Below are positions 16,843 to 25,407 of a stretch of DNA of 48,013 bases, piece by piece. The translations under genes were made by a program, and so were the position numbers. Source of the DNA: Thermoprotei archaeon (lineage in GTDB: Archaea > Thermoproteota > Thermoprotei > Thermofilales > B20-G17). Under the pieces are notes generated by a model that saw only the letters and a program-made list of their open reading frames with translations, was not told the origin of the DNA and made no database searches. Position 1 is the stretch's first letter. Every line of letters begins with the position of its first letter. The stretch spans positions 1-48,013 of the forward strand of contig QMRH01000007.1 in assembly GCA_003650675.1 (NCBI GenBank), in the 5' to 3' direction.

Positions 16843-17029
16843 AAAACTTGACCCTATAACACAGGATATCATGAAAATAATAGAAGAGTATTTCAAAGAT
16901 AGAAAAGATCTAGGGGAACTAGCCAAAAAAATCTACTTGATTTACCTAGAAAAAGGCCGCCGTGGACTCGAGGATTACATAAAAGAAGTGATGGAAAATG
17001 TCGAGCAGGACATTGAAGGAAGGACTTAA
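16835..17029 (+). CDS. Small helical protein of the crenactin cluster
   Basis: A 64-residue acidic, all-helical protein (DPITQDIMKIIEEYFKDRKDLGELAKKIYLIYLEKGRRGLEDYIKEVMENVEQD). It overlaps the previous gene by 8 bases and the Rad50-like gene by 32 bases, so the three are translationally linked. This suggests it is a subunit or regulator of the same machine. I do not recognise the family. Confidence 0.75.
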   Translation: MSKKLDPITQDIMKIIEEYFKDRKDLGELAKKIYLIYLEKGRRGLEDYIKEVMENVEQDIEGRT

Positions 17030-19514
17030 ATTAGAAAGCATTAAAATCGAGGGTTTTAGAGCATTTAATTCTCCAAGAGAATTAAAGTTTGGAGACAAGG
17101 TTACAGTCTTCCTAGGGCCCGTCGGATCCGGCAAGACTTCATTGCTTAAAGCCATAGAATTCTGTCTTTTCGGCAACGTGAGTGAAGTTGTGGAGCGTGC
17201 CATAAAACAAGAGGATTTGATAAACGATTTCCGTGATCGCGTATTAGTATCCTTAAAGCTCGTAGGCGAAGAGGGAAATAAGGTTGAAGTGACACGCATA
17301 AAGGAGAGAGGCAAAAGGACGAAGCTCAGACTCTACATTAACGGTAAACCTTTTGATAAAGGTGATCCTGAGGAGTTTATCAAAGACCTCTTGGGACTAA
17401 ACTTAATGGAATTTGCTAGGGGAGTTTATGTTAAATGGGATGTTCTCCGAGACCTCATAATAGGTTCACCTTCAAGCCGTAGCAAAGCCTTAGACAAGTT
17501 GTTTGGAATAGAAGTACTCGAAGAAATCTACTCAGCGATTTCCCTGAAAACCATTGAAAGAAAGCTAAAGGAAAAAGAAGATGAAGTAAACATGCTTTTA
17601 AAACAGGTTCTTCCCGACGATAAAATTGGTGACCTAAAACTCGAGAGAGATGAAGCAATTAAGAAAATAGAAAACATTAAAACTCGGCTTTCTGAAATAC
17701 ATTCAGAAATAGAATCTTTATCGAAAAAACTAGTGGAAATGCAGGCTTTACAAGACAAGTATAATCAACTTATACAGGAACGTGCTTTCCTTCAGGCTAG
17801 GGAGGAAAGTCTATCTAAATCCCTCCAATCCATACCTTCACCAGGAGACATCATAGAAATTAGTTATCTATTGCGTGAGTTAAAGAAAGAAGCTATAAAG
17901 TTGCTTTCGGCGTTAATTGTTGGACGCGAGGTTGAAAGCCTTAAAAAAATACCGGAAACAGATGTTAGAAAGCTTATACCTGCCTTGAAGAACACGGTTA
18001 AAATCTTAGAAACTCGTTTAGAGGATCTCGAAAAAGAAATAACAAAAATATCAAACGAGGTGATTACCTACCAAAATATCCTAAGACGAATACATGAAAA
18101 TATTGGGAGTTTGACCGAACGGCTTGAACCCCTCAGAACATATAGAGACGAATTATTTTTCTTAAATGAAAAATACGGGTCCCTAAGGGAGATAGACAAC
18201 AGTTTACATGAAATGAAGCTAGAACTAAGTGAACTCCAAGTTTTGCGACGGGAAAAAAGAGAGGCATTAAATCTTTTGAAAGCAACAATTAGGAAAATAA
18301 GGGAAAAGGGTGAAACCCGTTGTCCTATATGTGGACGTGTTCTCAATACTCAGCACCTTAAAGAGCTTGAAACACTCCTAGATAATCTTCTGAAGGAGAA
18401 AGGTGATATACTAATTAAAAGGGTATCCGAATTAGAATCCCGTATAAATGAATTGCAAAAAATCAGGGACAGAATTGTCTTTCTGGAGGAGAAGATCGGG
18501 GATCTCTCCGGTCTGGAACATGAGTTAAAAGAACTCAAGGAAGAAGCCAAAAGGATAGGGAACCTAGCTACTAGAGGCGAGGAGCTTTTAAAAGAGTTAC
18601 AGACAAAACGTAACCAGATTTCATCTTTTACCAAGAAAGCTAGACGGATTATGGAGAGAATTGAACCACTACTTGCAGCGCAGGATCGGAAAAAGGAACT
18701 TGAGAACATTAGAAAGAGGCTTAAAGAAGTAGAAGCTGAACTAGAAGAACTAGGATATAATCCCCGTTTAATCGACGAAGTAAGAAATAGGTTATCGGAA
18801 TTAAGGGTAGAGATGGCTTCTCTAAATACTGCTAAAAAGTACATAGAAAGGCGGTTAAACGAGCTTGAAACAATACTAGCTAGGCATGAGAAAATACTTG
18901 GAATCGTTGATTCGGAGGAGAAGAGGATAAGGACATATAAACAATTATACGAGAAAATGCGTTTAGTGAGATATAGTTTCCGTGCGATACAGAGTGAACT
19001 GCGTAAAAGGGTATTACAACGGGTTGTGAAAAAAGCTAATGAAATATTCAAGCAGATATATGTTTATCCCGATTATGCTGAAATCAATGTTAAAGTGGTT
19101 AGAAGAGTGTCGGAGGAGGGAGCTATTAGAAGCATCTACGAAATATTTGTAAAGAGAAGTGTGGATGAAAGCTGGGTTCCAATGGATACAAGGCTTAGCG
19201 ACGGACAGAAGACAATAATAGCATTCTCAATGATCCTTTCACTAAGAGAGCTTTCACCTTGCAGACTTAAAGTATTGTTGCTGGATGAACCTCTTCTAAA
19301 CGTAGACGAGGAATGTAGGAAAGCATGGGTCAACATGCTCGGTAAATCTAATATGAATTTTCAGCTCATTGTTTCAACACAGGATAGAAGGCTTGTAGAG
19401 GAATTAATAAAAGAATATGGTTCCGACATTGTGGTCTACGAGTTAAAGCATAATGGAATCGAAGGCCCAATAGTAGTACAAAGGAAAATTGTTGATTCAA
19501 ACAATTCCCGGTAA
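16998..19514 (+). CDS. Rad50/SMC-like ATPase with zinc hook, crenactin cluster (arcadin-4-like candidate)
   Basis: An 838-residue ABC-type ATPase with split head and long antiparallel coiled coil. Seen: Walker A GPVGSGKT (residues 40-47), coiled coil from ~180 to ~690 broken by a hook RCPICGRVL (Cys 442 and 445), signature LSDGQKT (~733) and Walker B VLLLDEPLLNVD (~760). The hook and the IEGFRAF start are Rad50-like, but no Mre11 gene adjoins. A Rad50/SMC-like protein, arcadin-4, belongs to the crenactin locus of Thermoproteales, which fits this position. ATG 16998 overlaps the previous gene by 32 bases; TTG 17013 is an alternative start. Role in cell shape, division or DNA handling is unknown. 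Confidence 0.85.
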   Translation: MSSRTLKEGLKLESIKIEGFRAFNSPRELKFGDKVTVFLGPVGSGKTSLLKAIEFCLFGNVSEVVERAIKQEDLINDFRDRVLVSLKLVGEEGNKVEVTRIKERGKRTKLRLYINGKPFDKGDPEEFIKDLLGLNLMEFARGVYVKWDVLRDLIIGSPSSRSKALDKLFGIEVLEEIYSAISLKTIERKLKEKEDEVNMLLKQVLPDDKIGDLKLERDEAIKKIENIKTRLSEIHSEIESLSKKLVEMQALQDKYNQLIQERAFLQAREESLSKSLQSIPSPGDIIEISYLLRELKKEAIKLLSALIVGREVESLKKIPETDVRKLIPALKNTVKILETRLEDLEKEITKISNEVITYQNILRRIHENIGSLTERLEPLRTYRDELFFLNEKYGSLREIDNSLHEMKLELSELQVLRREKREALNLLKATIRKIREKGETRCPICGRVLNTQHLKELETLLDNLLKEKGDILIKRVSELESRINELQKIRDRIVFLEEKIGDLSGLEHELKELKEEAKRIGNLATRGEELLKELQTKRNQISSFTKKARRIMERIEPLLAAQDRKKELENIRKRLKEVEAELEELGYNPRLIDEVRNRLSELRVEMASLNTAKKYIERRLNELETILARHEKILGIVDSEEKRIRTYKQLYEKMRLVRYSFRAIQSELRKRVLQRVVKKANEIFKQIYVYPDYAEINVKVVRRVSEEGAIRSIYEIFVKRSVDESWVPMDTRLSDGQKTIIAFSMILSLRELSPCRLKVLLLDEPLLNVDEECRKAWVNMLGKSNMNFQLIVSTQDRRLVEELIKEYGSDIVVYELKHNGIEGPIVVQRKIVDSNNSR

Positions 19515-19561
19515 ACATGTAAAATATAAAAGAGAAACAGGTATCTAAAACAGCTTGTACC

Positions 19562-21265
19562 ATGGAATCATATGTCATTCTTGATGGCTATACCGATGAA
19601 CCTGCCGGACTAGGTGTACCCCCCTATTTAGACGTGTATCCCAGATATGTTGCAGGTGCAATATGGCATGTAAAACCGTCAGCCACTATTTTTTATTTTA
19701 CCATCGATGCTGTACGTAAAAACATTTCAAGGTTCTTGTCTCTGGCAAATAAGGCTAAAGCAGTGATCTTCATAGCAGGGGTTTCAGTCCCTGGGAAATA
19801 TCTTGGTGGAACACCCATTCAAGTAGAGGAGATAGAACATCTATCAAGCTTGTTAGAGAATCCGATCAAGATTTTGGGTGGACCGGCCGCCATGTTTGGC
19901 ATTGGGAGGGAAGGAGGGACAATAGCGGATTTCCCCCTAGAAATAAAAGGAAATTTCGATTTAATAGCGCGAGGAGACCTAGAGGAAATAGTATATGAAT
20001 ATCTTTTGGAGAACTCCTTGGAACGTGTAGACGAGTTTAAGCTTAGAGAGGATTACAGCAAGGTTGATGTGTTTGCAGTCAAGGGAGCACGTATAGTATT
20101 GCAACATCCAAATTATGGAAGAAACCTTATAGTCGAGATCGAGACATTTAGAGGCTGTCCACGTTACATAAGTGGTGGCTGTAGTTTCTGCATTGAGCCA
20201 CTATACGGTCGCGTTATCTTCAGGGAAACCAAGAGTATACTCAAGGAGATAGAAACTCTATACAGTTATGGTGTAAGAAACTTTAGAATCGGGCGACAAA
20301 CAGATATTTATGCATACATGGCTACTGATGCGGGTGTAGAAGAGTTTCCTAAGCCGAACCCAAAGGCCATAGAGAACTTGTTTAAAGGAATAAGATGGGT
20401 TGCCCCCAGAATTAAAGTTCTGCATGTTGACAACGCTAATCCCGGTATGATAGCCTGCTATCCCGAAGAAGCAGTCAAGATAACTAAGATAATAGTCATG
20501 TACCATACTCCAGGTGATGTATTGGCTTTAGGTGTTGAAAGCGCGGATCCCCGCGTTGTAAAACTGAATAACTTGAAAGCTTATCCGGAGGATGCTATGA
20601 CAGCTATACAAATCATAAATAAAGTGGGGGCGATACGAGGCTATAATGGTATGCCCCATCTTCTTCCCGGCGTCAACTTCGTATGTGGACTTATAGGCGA
20701 GAGAAAAGAAACTTACCGCTTAAACCTGGAGTTTCTTAGAGAAGTTAAAGAACGAGGATTGTTATTAAGGAGAATAAACATAAGGCAAGTCATGGTTTTT
20801 CCCCGTACAAGAATGAGCATGTACGGTACACGTATAATCGAGAAACATAAAAGGTATTTTAAGGTGTTTAAAGAAAGGGTCAGGAAGGAAATAGATCTTC
20901 CCATGTTACGTAAAATAGTTCCTAGAGGAACCATTCTAAGGGAAGTTTTTACCGAAGTTTATGAAGGTAAAAACACGTTAGGTAGACAGGTGGGTAGCTA
21001 TCCGTTGTTAATCTACATTCCTGAAATCTATCCACTTAAAACATTCATACATGTTGTTGTGATAAATCATGGCTACAGGTCAGTGAGTGGGATACCATAT
21101 CCTCTAAACGTCAACAAAGCGTCGAGAAGACTACTTGAACGCGTACCAGGGCTAGGTAGAAGCAGCATTGCTAAAATAATTTCACAGCGCCCTTTCAACG
21201 ATCTTACCAAGTTACATGCAATAATAGGAGATATTGAGGCAATACAATGGATGAGTATAAAATAG
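19562..21265 (+). CDS. Radical SAM protein with C-terminal helix-hairpin-helix (COG1031-like)
   Basis: A 567-residue predicted iron-sulfur enzyme. Residues ~1-190 resemble a B12-binding-like alpha/beta domain. The cluster motif is FRGCPRYISGGCSFCIEP: C-x7-C-x2-C rather than the usual C-x3-C-x2-C. The rest has a radical SAM barrel (YGVRNFRIGRQTDIY, LALGVESADPRVVKLNNLKAYPEDAM, FVCGLIGERKETYRLNL). The C-terminus carries a helix-hairpin-helix (NKASRRLLERVPGLGRSSIAKIISQRPF), suggesting a nucleic-acid substrate. ATG 19562 is 47 bases after the Rad50-like gene, so it may belong to the same transcript. Substrate unknown. Confidence 0.88.
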   Translation: MESYVILDGYTDEPAGLGVPPYLDVYPRYVAGAIWHVKPSATIFYFTIDAVRKNISRFLSLANKAKAVIFIAGVSVPGKYLGGTPIQVEEIEHLSSLLENPIKILGGPAAMFGIGREGGTIADFPLEIKGNFDLIARGDLEEIVYEYLLENSLERVDEFKLREDYSKVDVFAVKGARIVLQHPNYGRNLIVEIETFRGCPRYISGGCSFCIEPLYGRVIFRETKSILKEIETLYSYGVRNFRIGRQTDIYAYMATDAGVEEFPKPNPKAIENLFKGIRWVAPRIKVLHVDNANPGMIACYPEEAVKITKIIVMYHTPGDVLALGVESADPRVVKLNNLKAYPEDAMTAIQIINKVGAIRGYNGMPHLLPGVNFVCGLIGERKETYRLNLEFLREVKERGLLLRRINIRQVMVFPRTRMSMYGTRIIEKHKRYFKVFKERVRKEIDLPMLRKIVPRGTILREVFTEVYEGKNTLGRQVGSYPLLIYIPEIYPLKTFIHVVVINHGYRSVSGIPYPLNVNKASRRLLERVPGLGRSSIAKIISQRPFNDLTKLHAIIGDIEAIQWMSIK

Positions 21266-21335
21266 TTCTAGTTGATAAGCCCTACAGTTGCCTGGGAAAA
21301 ATTTTTAGAAGTGAGTATCTTATAGAATGGGGAAG

Positions 21336-21410
21336 GGGCCCGTAGCTCAGCTAGGATAGAGCGGCGGCCTTCTAAGCCGCAGGTCCCGGGTTCGAGTCCC
21401 GGCGGGCCCG
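21336..21410 (+). tRNA. tRNA-Arg(UCU), intronless
   Basis: Acceptor GGGCCCG/CGGGCCC, D-stem GCTC/GAGC, anticodon stem GCGGC/GCCGC with loop CTTCTAA (anticodon UCU), T-arm CCGGG TTCGAGT CCCGG, discriminator G. 75 nt; CCA not encoded. A TATA-like TCTTATAG lies about 17-25 bases upstream. UCU reads AGA, a preferred arginine codon here. Confidence 0.97.
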
Positions 21411-21550
21411 TCTCAAACATAAATGTTTGTTCTCAAATAACTGTTATGTGAAAATCATTCCTGTTACTTCCCTAACTTTCTTTAATGTAATCTAGTCTAC
21501 ACATTATTTTATAAAAACCAATATCCGATATTATACTTAGAGGAATTATT

Positions 21551-23929
21551 ATGAAAGTAAGGTACTGGCTTTTAGATATAAACTATGGTGTTATAGCTGG
21601 GAATATCCCTGAAATCCGAATGTGGGGGGTTACCCCTGAAAATGAAAGAATAGTGGTTTTGGATAGAAGTTTCAGACCATATTTTTATGTTCTTCCAATA
21701 CGGGGATATGATCCTGAAAAGTTGGCTGAAAAAATTAAGAACATGTTTTCTACAAAAATACTGGCTTGCGAGGTCGTTGAAAAGAGGTTTTTTGGGAAGC
21801 CATTGAAGGTGGTTAAAGTTATCTGCCAGGTGCCTCCTCAGGTGCCTGAATTACGCGAAGATATAAAGAGAATACGGGGGGTCGAGGACGTTTATGAGGC
21901 TGATATACGTTTCTACATGCGTTACATGATAGATAACGGCATCTATCCAAGTTCCTGGAATGAGGTTGAGGCAGAAGAATTAGAAAAAACTGTTTTCCGA
22001 TGGAATGTTGATAGAGTTTTTCTGGCACAGGGACCACCGAAGCCTCTACAACTATCAAGGCTACCTCCACTTAGGGTACTTGCATTCGACATTGAATGTT
22101 ATAATCCAAGGGGGTCGCCTAACCCGGAGATAGATCCAGTTATAATAATTTCAGTTAAAACGAATAAGGGTGACGAAAAACTTTTTACAGCTAGAGATCA
22201 CGAAGATTATCTTGTTATCAAGGAGTTTGTAAACGAAGTACAACGTTTTGATCCCGATGTGATAGTAGGATACAATTCAAACAAATTTGATTGGATCTAT
22301 TTACTTGAAAGAGCCAAAAAACTTAGAATTAAGCTTAATATTGCTCGAAATAACGAGGAACCTAAACAAAGCGTTTACGGACATTTTTCGATAATAGGTA
22401 GAGCTAACGTTGATTTATATGATCTGGCAGAAGAAATGCATGAAGTCAAGGTAAAAACACTGGAGAATGTGGCAGAATATCTTGGGGTGATGAAGAAGAG
22501 CGAAAGACCCCTAATAGAGGGCACAGAGATATATAAATATTGGGATGATAATAATTTAAGAAAAACATTAATGGAATACGCGTTAGCCGACGTTAGAAGC
22601 ACACTCGGGTTGTCGGACAAGATTCTACCCTTCATGATACAACTTTCGAGCATTGTCGGTTTACCTTTAGATCAGATAGGTACAGCATCAGTGGGTAGAA
22701 GGGTGGAATGGTACTTAATGAGAAGCGCCTTTGAATACAACGAATTGATACCTAACTTAGAGGAACGCCCACATGTATCCTACAAGGGAGCCATAGTTCT
22801 AGAGCCCAAAAAAGGTCTACATGAGAACATAGCTGTACTGGATTTTTCAGCAATGTATCCCAACATTATGATAAAATATAATATTTCACCTGATACTTAC
22901 GTCGAACCATTCGAAACCATAGAAGAAGAAAAAGTCTACATTACTCCTGAGGTAGGACATAAATTTAGAAAATATCCGGACGGCTTTTATAGAAAAGTAT
23001 TAAGCCGGCTCCTCGAGGCACGTGAAAAAATAAGGTCGCAGATGAAGAGGCTTGATCCAAGGTCTCTTGAGTACCGTATTCTAGATGAACGTCAGAAAGC
23101 TTTGAAAGTAATAGCCAATGCTACGTACGGGTATTGTGGATGGACTGGAGCACGCTGGTATAAAAGAGAGGTCGCAGAGGCAACAACAGCCTGGGGACGA
23201 ACCATAATCTCAGAGACCATAAAAATGGCTCGAAAAATAGGTCTCGAAGTGATTTACGGTGACACAGACAGCATTTTTGTCAAAAATGTTCCAGAAAAGG
23301 TAGAAAGATTAATAGAGATGGTTAAGGAGAGATTCGGTCTTCGCATCAAACCCGATAAAATATACATACGTGTCTTCTTTACCGAGGCTAAGAAGAGGTA
23401 TTGTGGACTGCTTCCGGACGGCAGGATAGATGTAGTTGGGCTTGAGGCTGTAAGAGGCGATTGGTCCGAACTTGCAAAAGAGGTTCAAGAAAAAGTCATC
23501 GAAATAATATTAAAGTACGGGGACCCCTTCAAGGCAGTGGACTATGTAAAAAGTGTTATAAAAAAGTTGGAGAGAGGGGAGATCTCTATCTCAAAACTCA
23601 TAATATGGAAAACTTTAAGCAAGGATTTAGACAAATACGAGGCTCATACAGCACACGTCGTTGTAGCTAGAAAGATGGTCCAAGCAGGAATACGTCTCCA
23701 TAAAGGTGATAAAATAGGTTTCGTGATAGTTAAAGGAGCTTCTCAAAGAATCTCGGATAGAGCTGAACCCTATTTTCTAGTTAAAGATTTCTCGTTAATA
23801 GATGTGAATTATTATATTGAAAAGCAAGTGATACCGGCAGCACTTAGAATACTAGGATACTTTGGTATAAAGGAGTCATTGTTAAAATCTAATAAAAAAC
23901 AACGTTCACTATATGATTTCTTTCAGTAA
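21551..23929 (+). CDS. polB: Family-B DNA polymerase with PIP box
   Basis: Replicative or repair DNA polymerase with proofreading. Exonuclease motifs: ExoI VLAFDIECYNP, ExoII VGYNSNKFDWIYLLERAK, ExoIII YALADVRSTLGLSDK. Polymerase motifs: A VLDFSAMYPNIM, B KVIANATYGYCGWTGARWYKRE, C VIYGDTDSIFV. The C-terminus QRSLYDFFQ (residues 784-792) is a PCNA-interacting peptide. At 792 residues it matches archaeal PolB, and all catalytic aspartates are present, so it is not one of the inactivated paralogues. It starts at ATG 21551 and converges on dnaG with a 7-base gap. No other polymerase gene is in the window. Confidence 0.97.
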   Translation: MKVRYWLLDINYGVIAGNIPEIRMWGVTPENERIVVLDRSFRPYFYVLPIRGYDPEKLAEKIKNMFSTKILACEVVEKRFFGKPLKVVKVICQVPPQVPELREDIKRIRGVEDVYEADIRFYMRYMIDNGIYPSSWNEVEAEELEKTVFRWNVDRVFLAQGPPKPLQLSRLPPLRVLAFDIECYNPRGSPNPEIDPVIIISVKTNKGDEKLFTARDHEDYLVIKEFVNEVQRFDPDVIVGYNSNKFDWIYLLERAKKLRIKLNIARNNEEPKQSVYGHFSIIGRANVDLYDLAEEMHEVKVKTLENVAEYLGVMKKSERPLIEGTEIYKYWDDNNLRKTLMEYALADVRSTLGLSDKILPFMIQLSSIVGLPLDQIGTASVGRRVEWYLMRSAFEYNELIPNLEERPHVSYKGAIVLEPKKGLHENIAVLDFSAMYPNIMIKYNISPDTYVEPFETIEEEKVYITPEVGHKFRKYPDGFYRKVLSRLLEAREKIRSQMKRLDPRSLEYRILDERQKALKVIANATYGYCGWTGARWYKREVAEATTAWGRTIISETIKMARKIGLEVIYGDTDSIFVKNVPEKVERLIEMVKERFGLRIKPDKIYIRVFFTEAKKRYCGLLPDGRIDVVGLEAVRGDWSELAKEVQEKVIEIILKYGDPFKAVDYVKSVIKKLERGEISISKLIIWKTLSKDLDKYEAHTAHVVVARKMVQAGIRLHKGDKIGFVIVKGASQRISDRAEPYFLVKDFSLIDVNYYIEKQVIPAALRILGYFGIKESLLKSNKKQRSLYDFFQ

Positions 23930-23936
23930 ATCTATG

Positions 23937-25115
23937 TTACTCTATTTTGTCGAACGTTAGAATGGAGATGTCAGCTGGCTGTTTAGCTACGTTGCCTATT
24001 CTGGTGCCTATCAGCGTTTTAATCTTCTTCTTGAAGGCTACATCTACTAGACGTTGTGTTATGATTCCATCAAAAACAACGTGTTTTACTTTGTCTTCAG
24101 GGAAGGATTCAAGTTTTTTAACTAGGTCTCTAACTGGGATTCTTTCCACCATGTCCCATTCATTGTTATATAGTAAGGCTTCTAAAGTGCCTTTCAGTTG
24201 CGCCATGGCTTCCTTGACTTCTCCCGGGATTTGTGGCGCTATTATTTTCTTAACTTCTTCTACTACTGTTTTTCTAGCTTCCCTCCTTTGTATTTCACTT
24301 AAATATTCATCTACGGGTACCTTATTTCGCAAGCATTTTGCTATTTCTTTACCAGTTAGCTCTTCAACCTCCCTACCCGGAGGAGCCCTACAGACATAGT
24401 CTATTTCCGCCACGCTAAGCAGGTTCTTAAGTATCATTTCTCCTCCCCTGTCCCCATCCACGAAAACTATCATTGTCTTTTTCTTGGATAACTCTACAAT
24501 AGTCTTCGGTATGGTTGCTCCTTCTAAAGCTATGACGTTTTTGTAGCCGTGTTTCAGTAGGTTTATAACGTCGGCTCTTCCCTCCACAACTATTACTACG
24601 TCACTTTTTTCTACATCTGGTCCAGCAGGTAAACCTTCTGGACCATATTTAGTAAGTTCAATGGATCTTACTGTTTGTGTAAGCTCCTCTATTATTCGTT
24701 TGAGTTCAGGTTCGCCCTCACTTGTCCATTTACGTAGAATTTCCTTTGCTCTTTCGATTATTTTCTTCCTTTTTTCTTCTCTCATGTCTTTTATTCGTTT
24801 AACTCTAATTTCCGCATTATAGGGCCCTATCTTATCGACGGTTTCTATGGCTGCAGCTATTAAAGCTGTTTCAACGCGATCTAGATTTGAGGGTATTGAA
24901 ATTATTCCCACAGTTTTTCTTCCCTTAACATCGGTTTTCACTTCTATTCTTCCTATTCTTCCGCTTTTCTGTAATTCTCTTAAATCAAGTTCATCTCCAA
25001 GTAATCCTTCTGTTTGACCGAATATTCCGCCGATTATATCTGATCTTTCGACTATTCCTTCTACTTTGATTTCCGCCTCTACTACATACTTCGCTGTAAC
25101 CGCTAGTCCTCCCAT
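23937..25115 (-). CDS. dnaG: Archaeal DnaG-like primase / exosome-associated protein
   Basis: TOPRIM-domain protein of 392 residues. In archaea DnaG is stably bound to the RNA exosome and can make RNA primers in vitro. Family segments: AKYVVEAEIKVEGIVERSDIIGGIFGQTEGLLGDELDLRELQKSGRIGRIEV at the N-terminus; TOPRIM VVIVVEGRADVINLLKHGYKNVIALEGA followed by MIVFVDGDRGGEMIL, with the catalytic Glu and DxD; then YVCRAPPGREVEELTGKEIAK. ATG 25115 follows GAGGGAGTG. A structured RNA candidate lies about 50 bases upstream on the same strand and may be its leader. Confidence 0.96.
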   Translation of the reverse strand: MGGLAVTAKYVVEAEIKVEGIVERSDIIGGIFGQTEGLLGDELDLRELQKSGRIGRIEVKTDVKGRKTVGIISIPSNLDRVETALIAAAIETVDKIGPYNAEIRVKRIKDMREEKRKKIIERAKEILRKWTSEGEPELKRIIEELTQTVRSIELTKYGPEGLPAGPDVEKSDVVIVVEGRADVINLLKHGYKNVIALEGATIPKTIVELSKKKTMIVFVDGDRGGEMILKNLLSVAEIDYVCRAPPGREVEELTGKEIAKCLRNKVPVDEYLSEIQRREARKTVVEEVKKIIAPQIPGEVKEAMAQLKGTLEALLYNNEWDMVERIPVRDLVKKLESFPEDKVKHVVFDGIITQRLVDVAFKKKIKTLIGTRIGNVAKQPADISILTFDKIE

Positions 25116-25165
25116 TTCGCATCACTCCCTCTTGTTTTTAACAGTGAGTTTTAGTTTGATTAGCG

Positions 25166-25265
25166 TGGGGGTCTGTACCCCACCGCTAACACATCGGTTT
25201 CATTGTTATGGCGGTACAACGCCTTTTCACTCACCGAGCTCTCTTGCGGTGGGTTAAGACCCCCA
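25166..25265 (-). ncRNA. Candidate structured non-coding RNA or leader upstream of dnaG
   Basis: A 100-base element folds into a long imperfect hairpin: outer stem GGGGGTCT/AGACCCCC (25257-25264 with 25167-25174), a small internal loop, second stem CCCACCGC/GCGGTGGG, a larger asymmetric loop, a third stem TCGGT/ACCGA and an apical GGCG/CGCC hairpin. On the minus strand a TATA-like TTTAAAAG precedes its 5' end at about the right distance, and the RNA would run toward dnaG, 50 bases on. It lacks clear C/D boxes; an ACA box at the expected place is not evident. It could be a free-standing RNA, an H/ACA-like guide, or a 5' leader controlling dnaG. Confidence 0.5.
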
Positions 25266-25407
25266 TTTATATTACATTCTTTTAAACCGTCAATAAGTTA
25301 AATATTTATCTATCACGTCACTTGTTGCCATTAATTAAATTTTTATTTATAGTTCGTTAACAGAATGTTTTTCGCTAGGTGAAACCTGCTCCAGTCCTAA
25401 ATCTTCT

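Noticed and set aside
18350-19051. Antisense ORF of 233 residues inside the Rad50-like gene
   Set aside because: Serine/leucine-rich shadow of a coiled-coil coding sequence, with no ribosome site or motifs.
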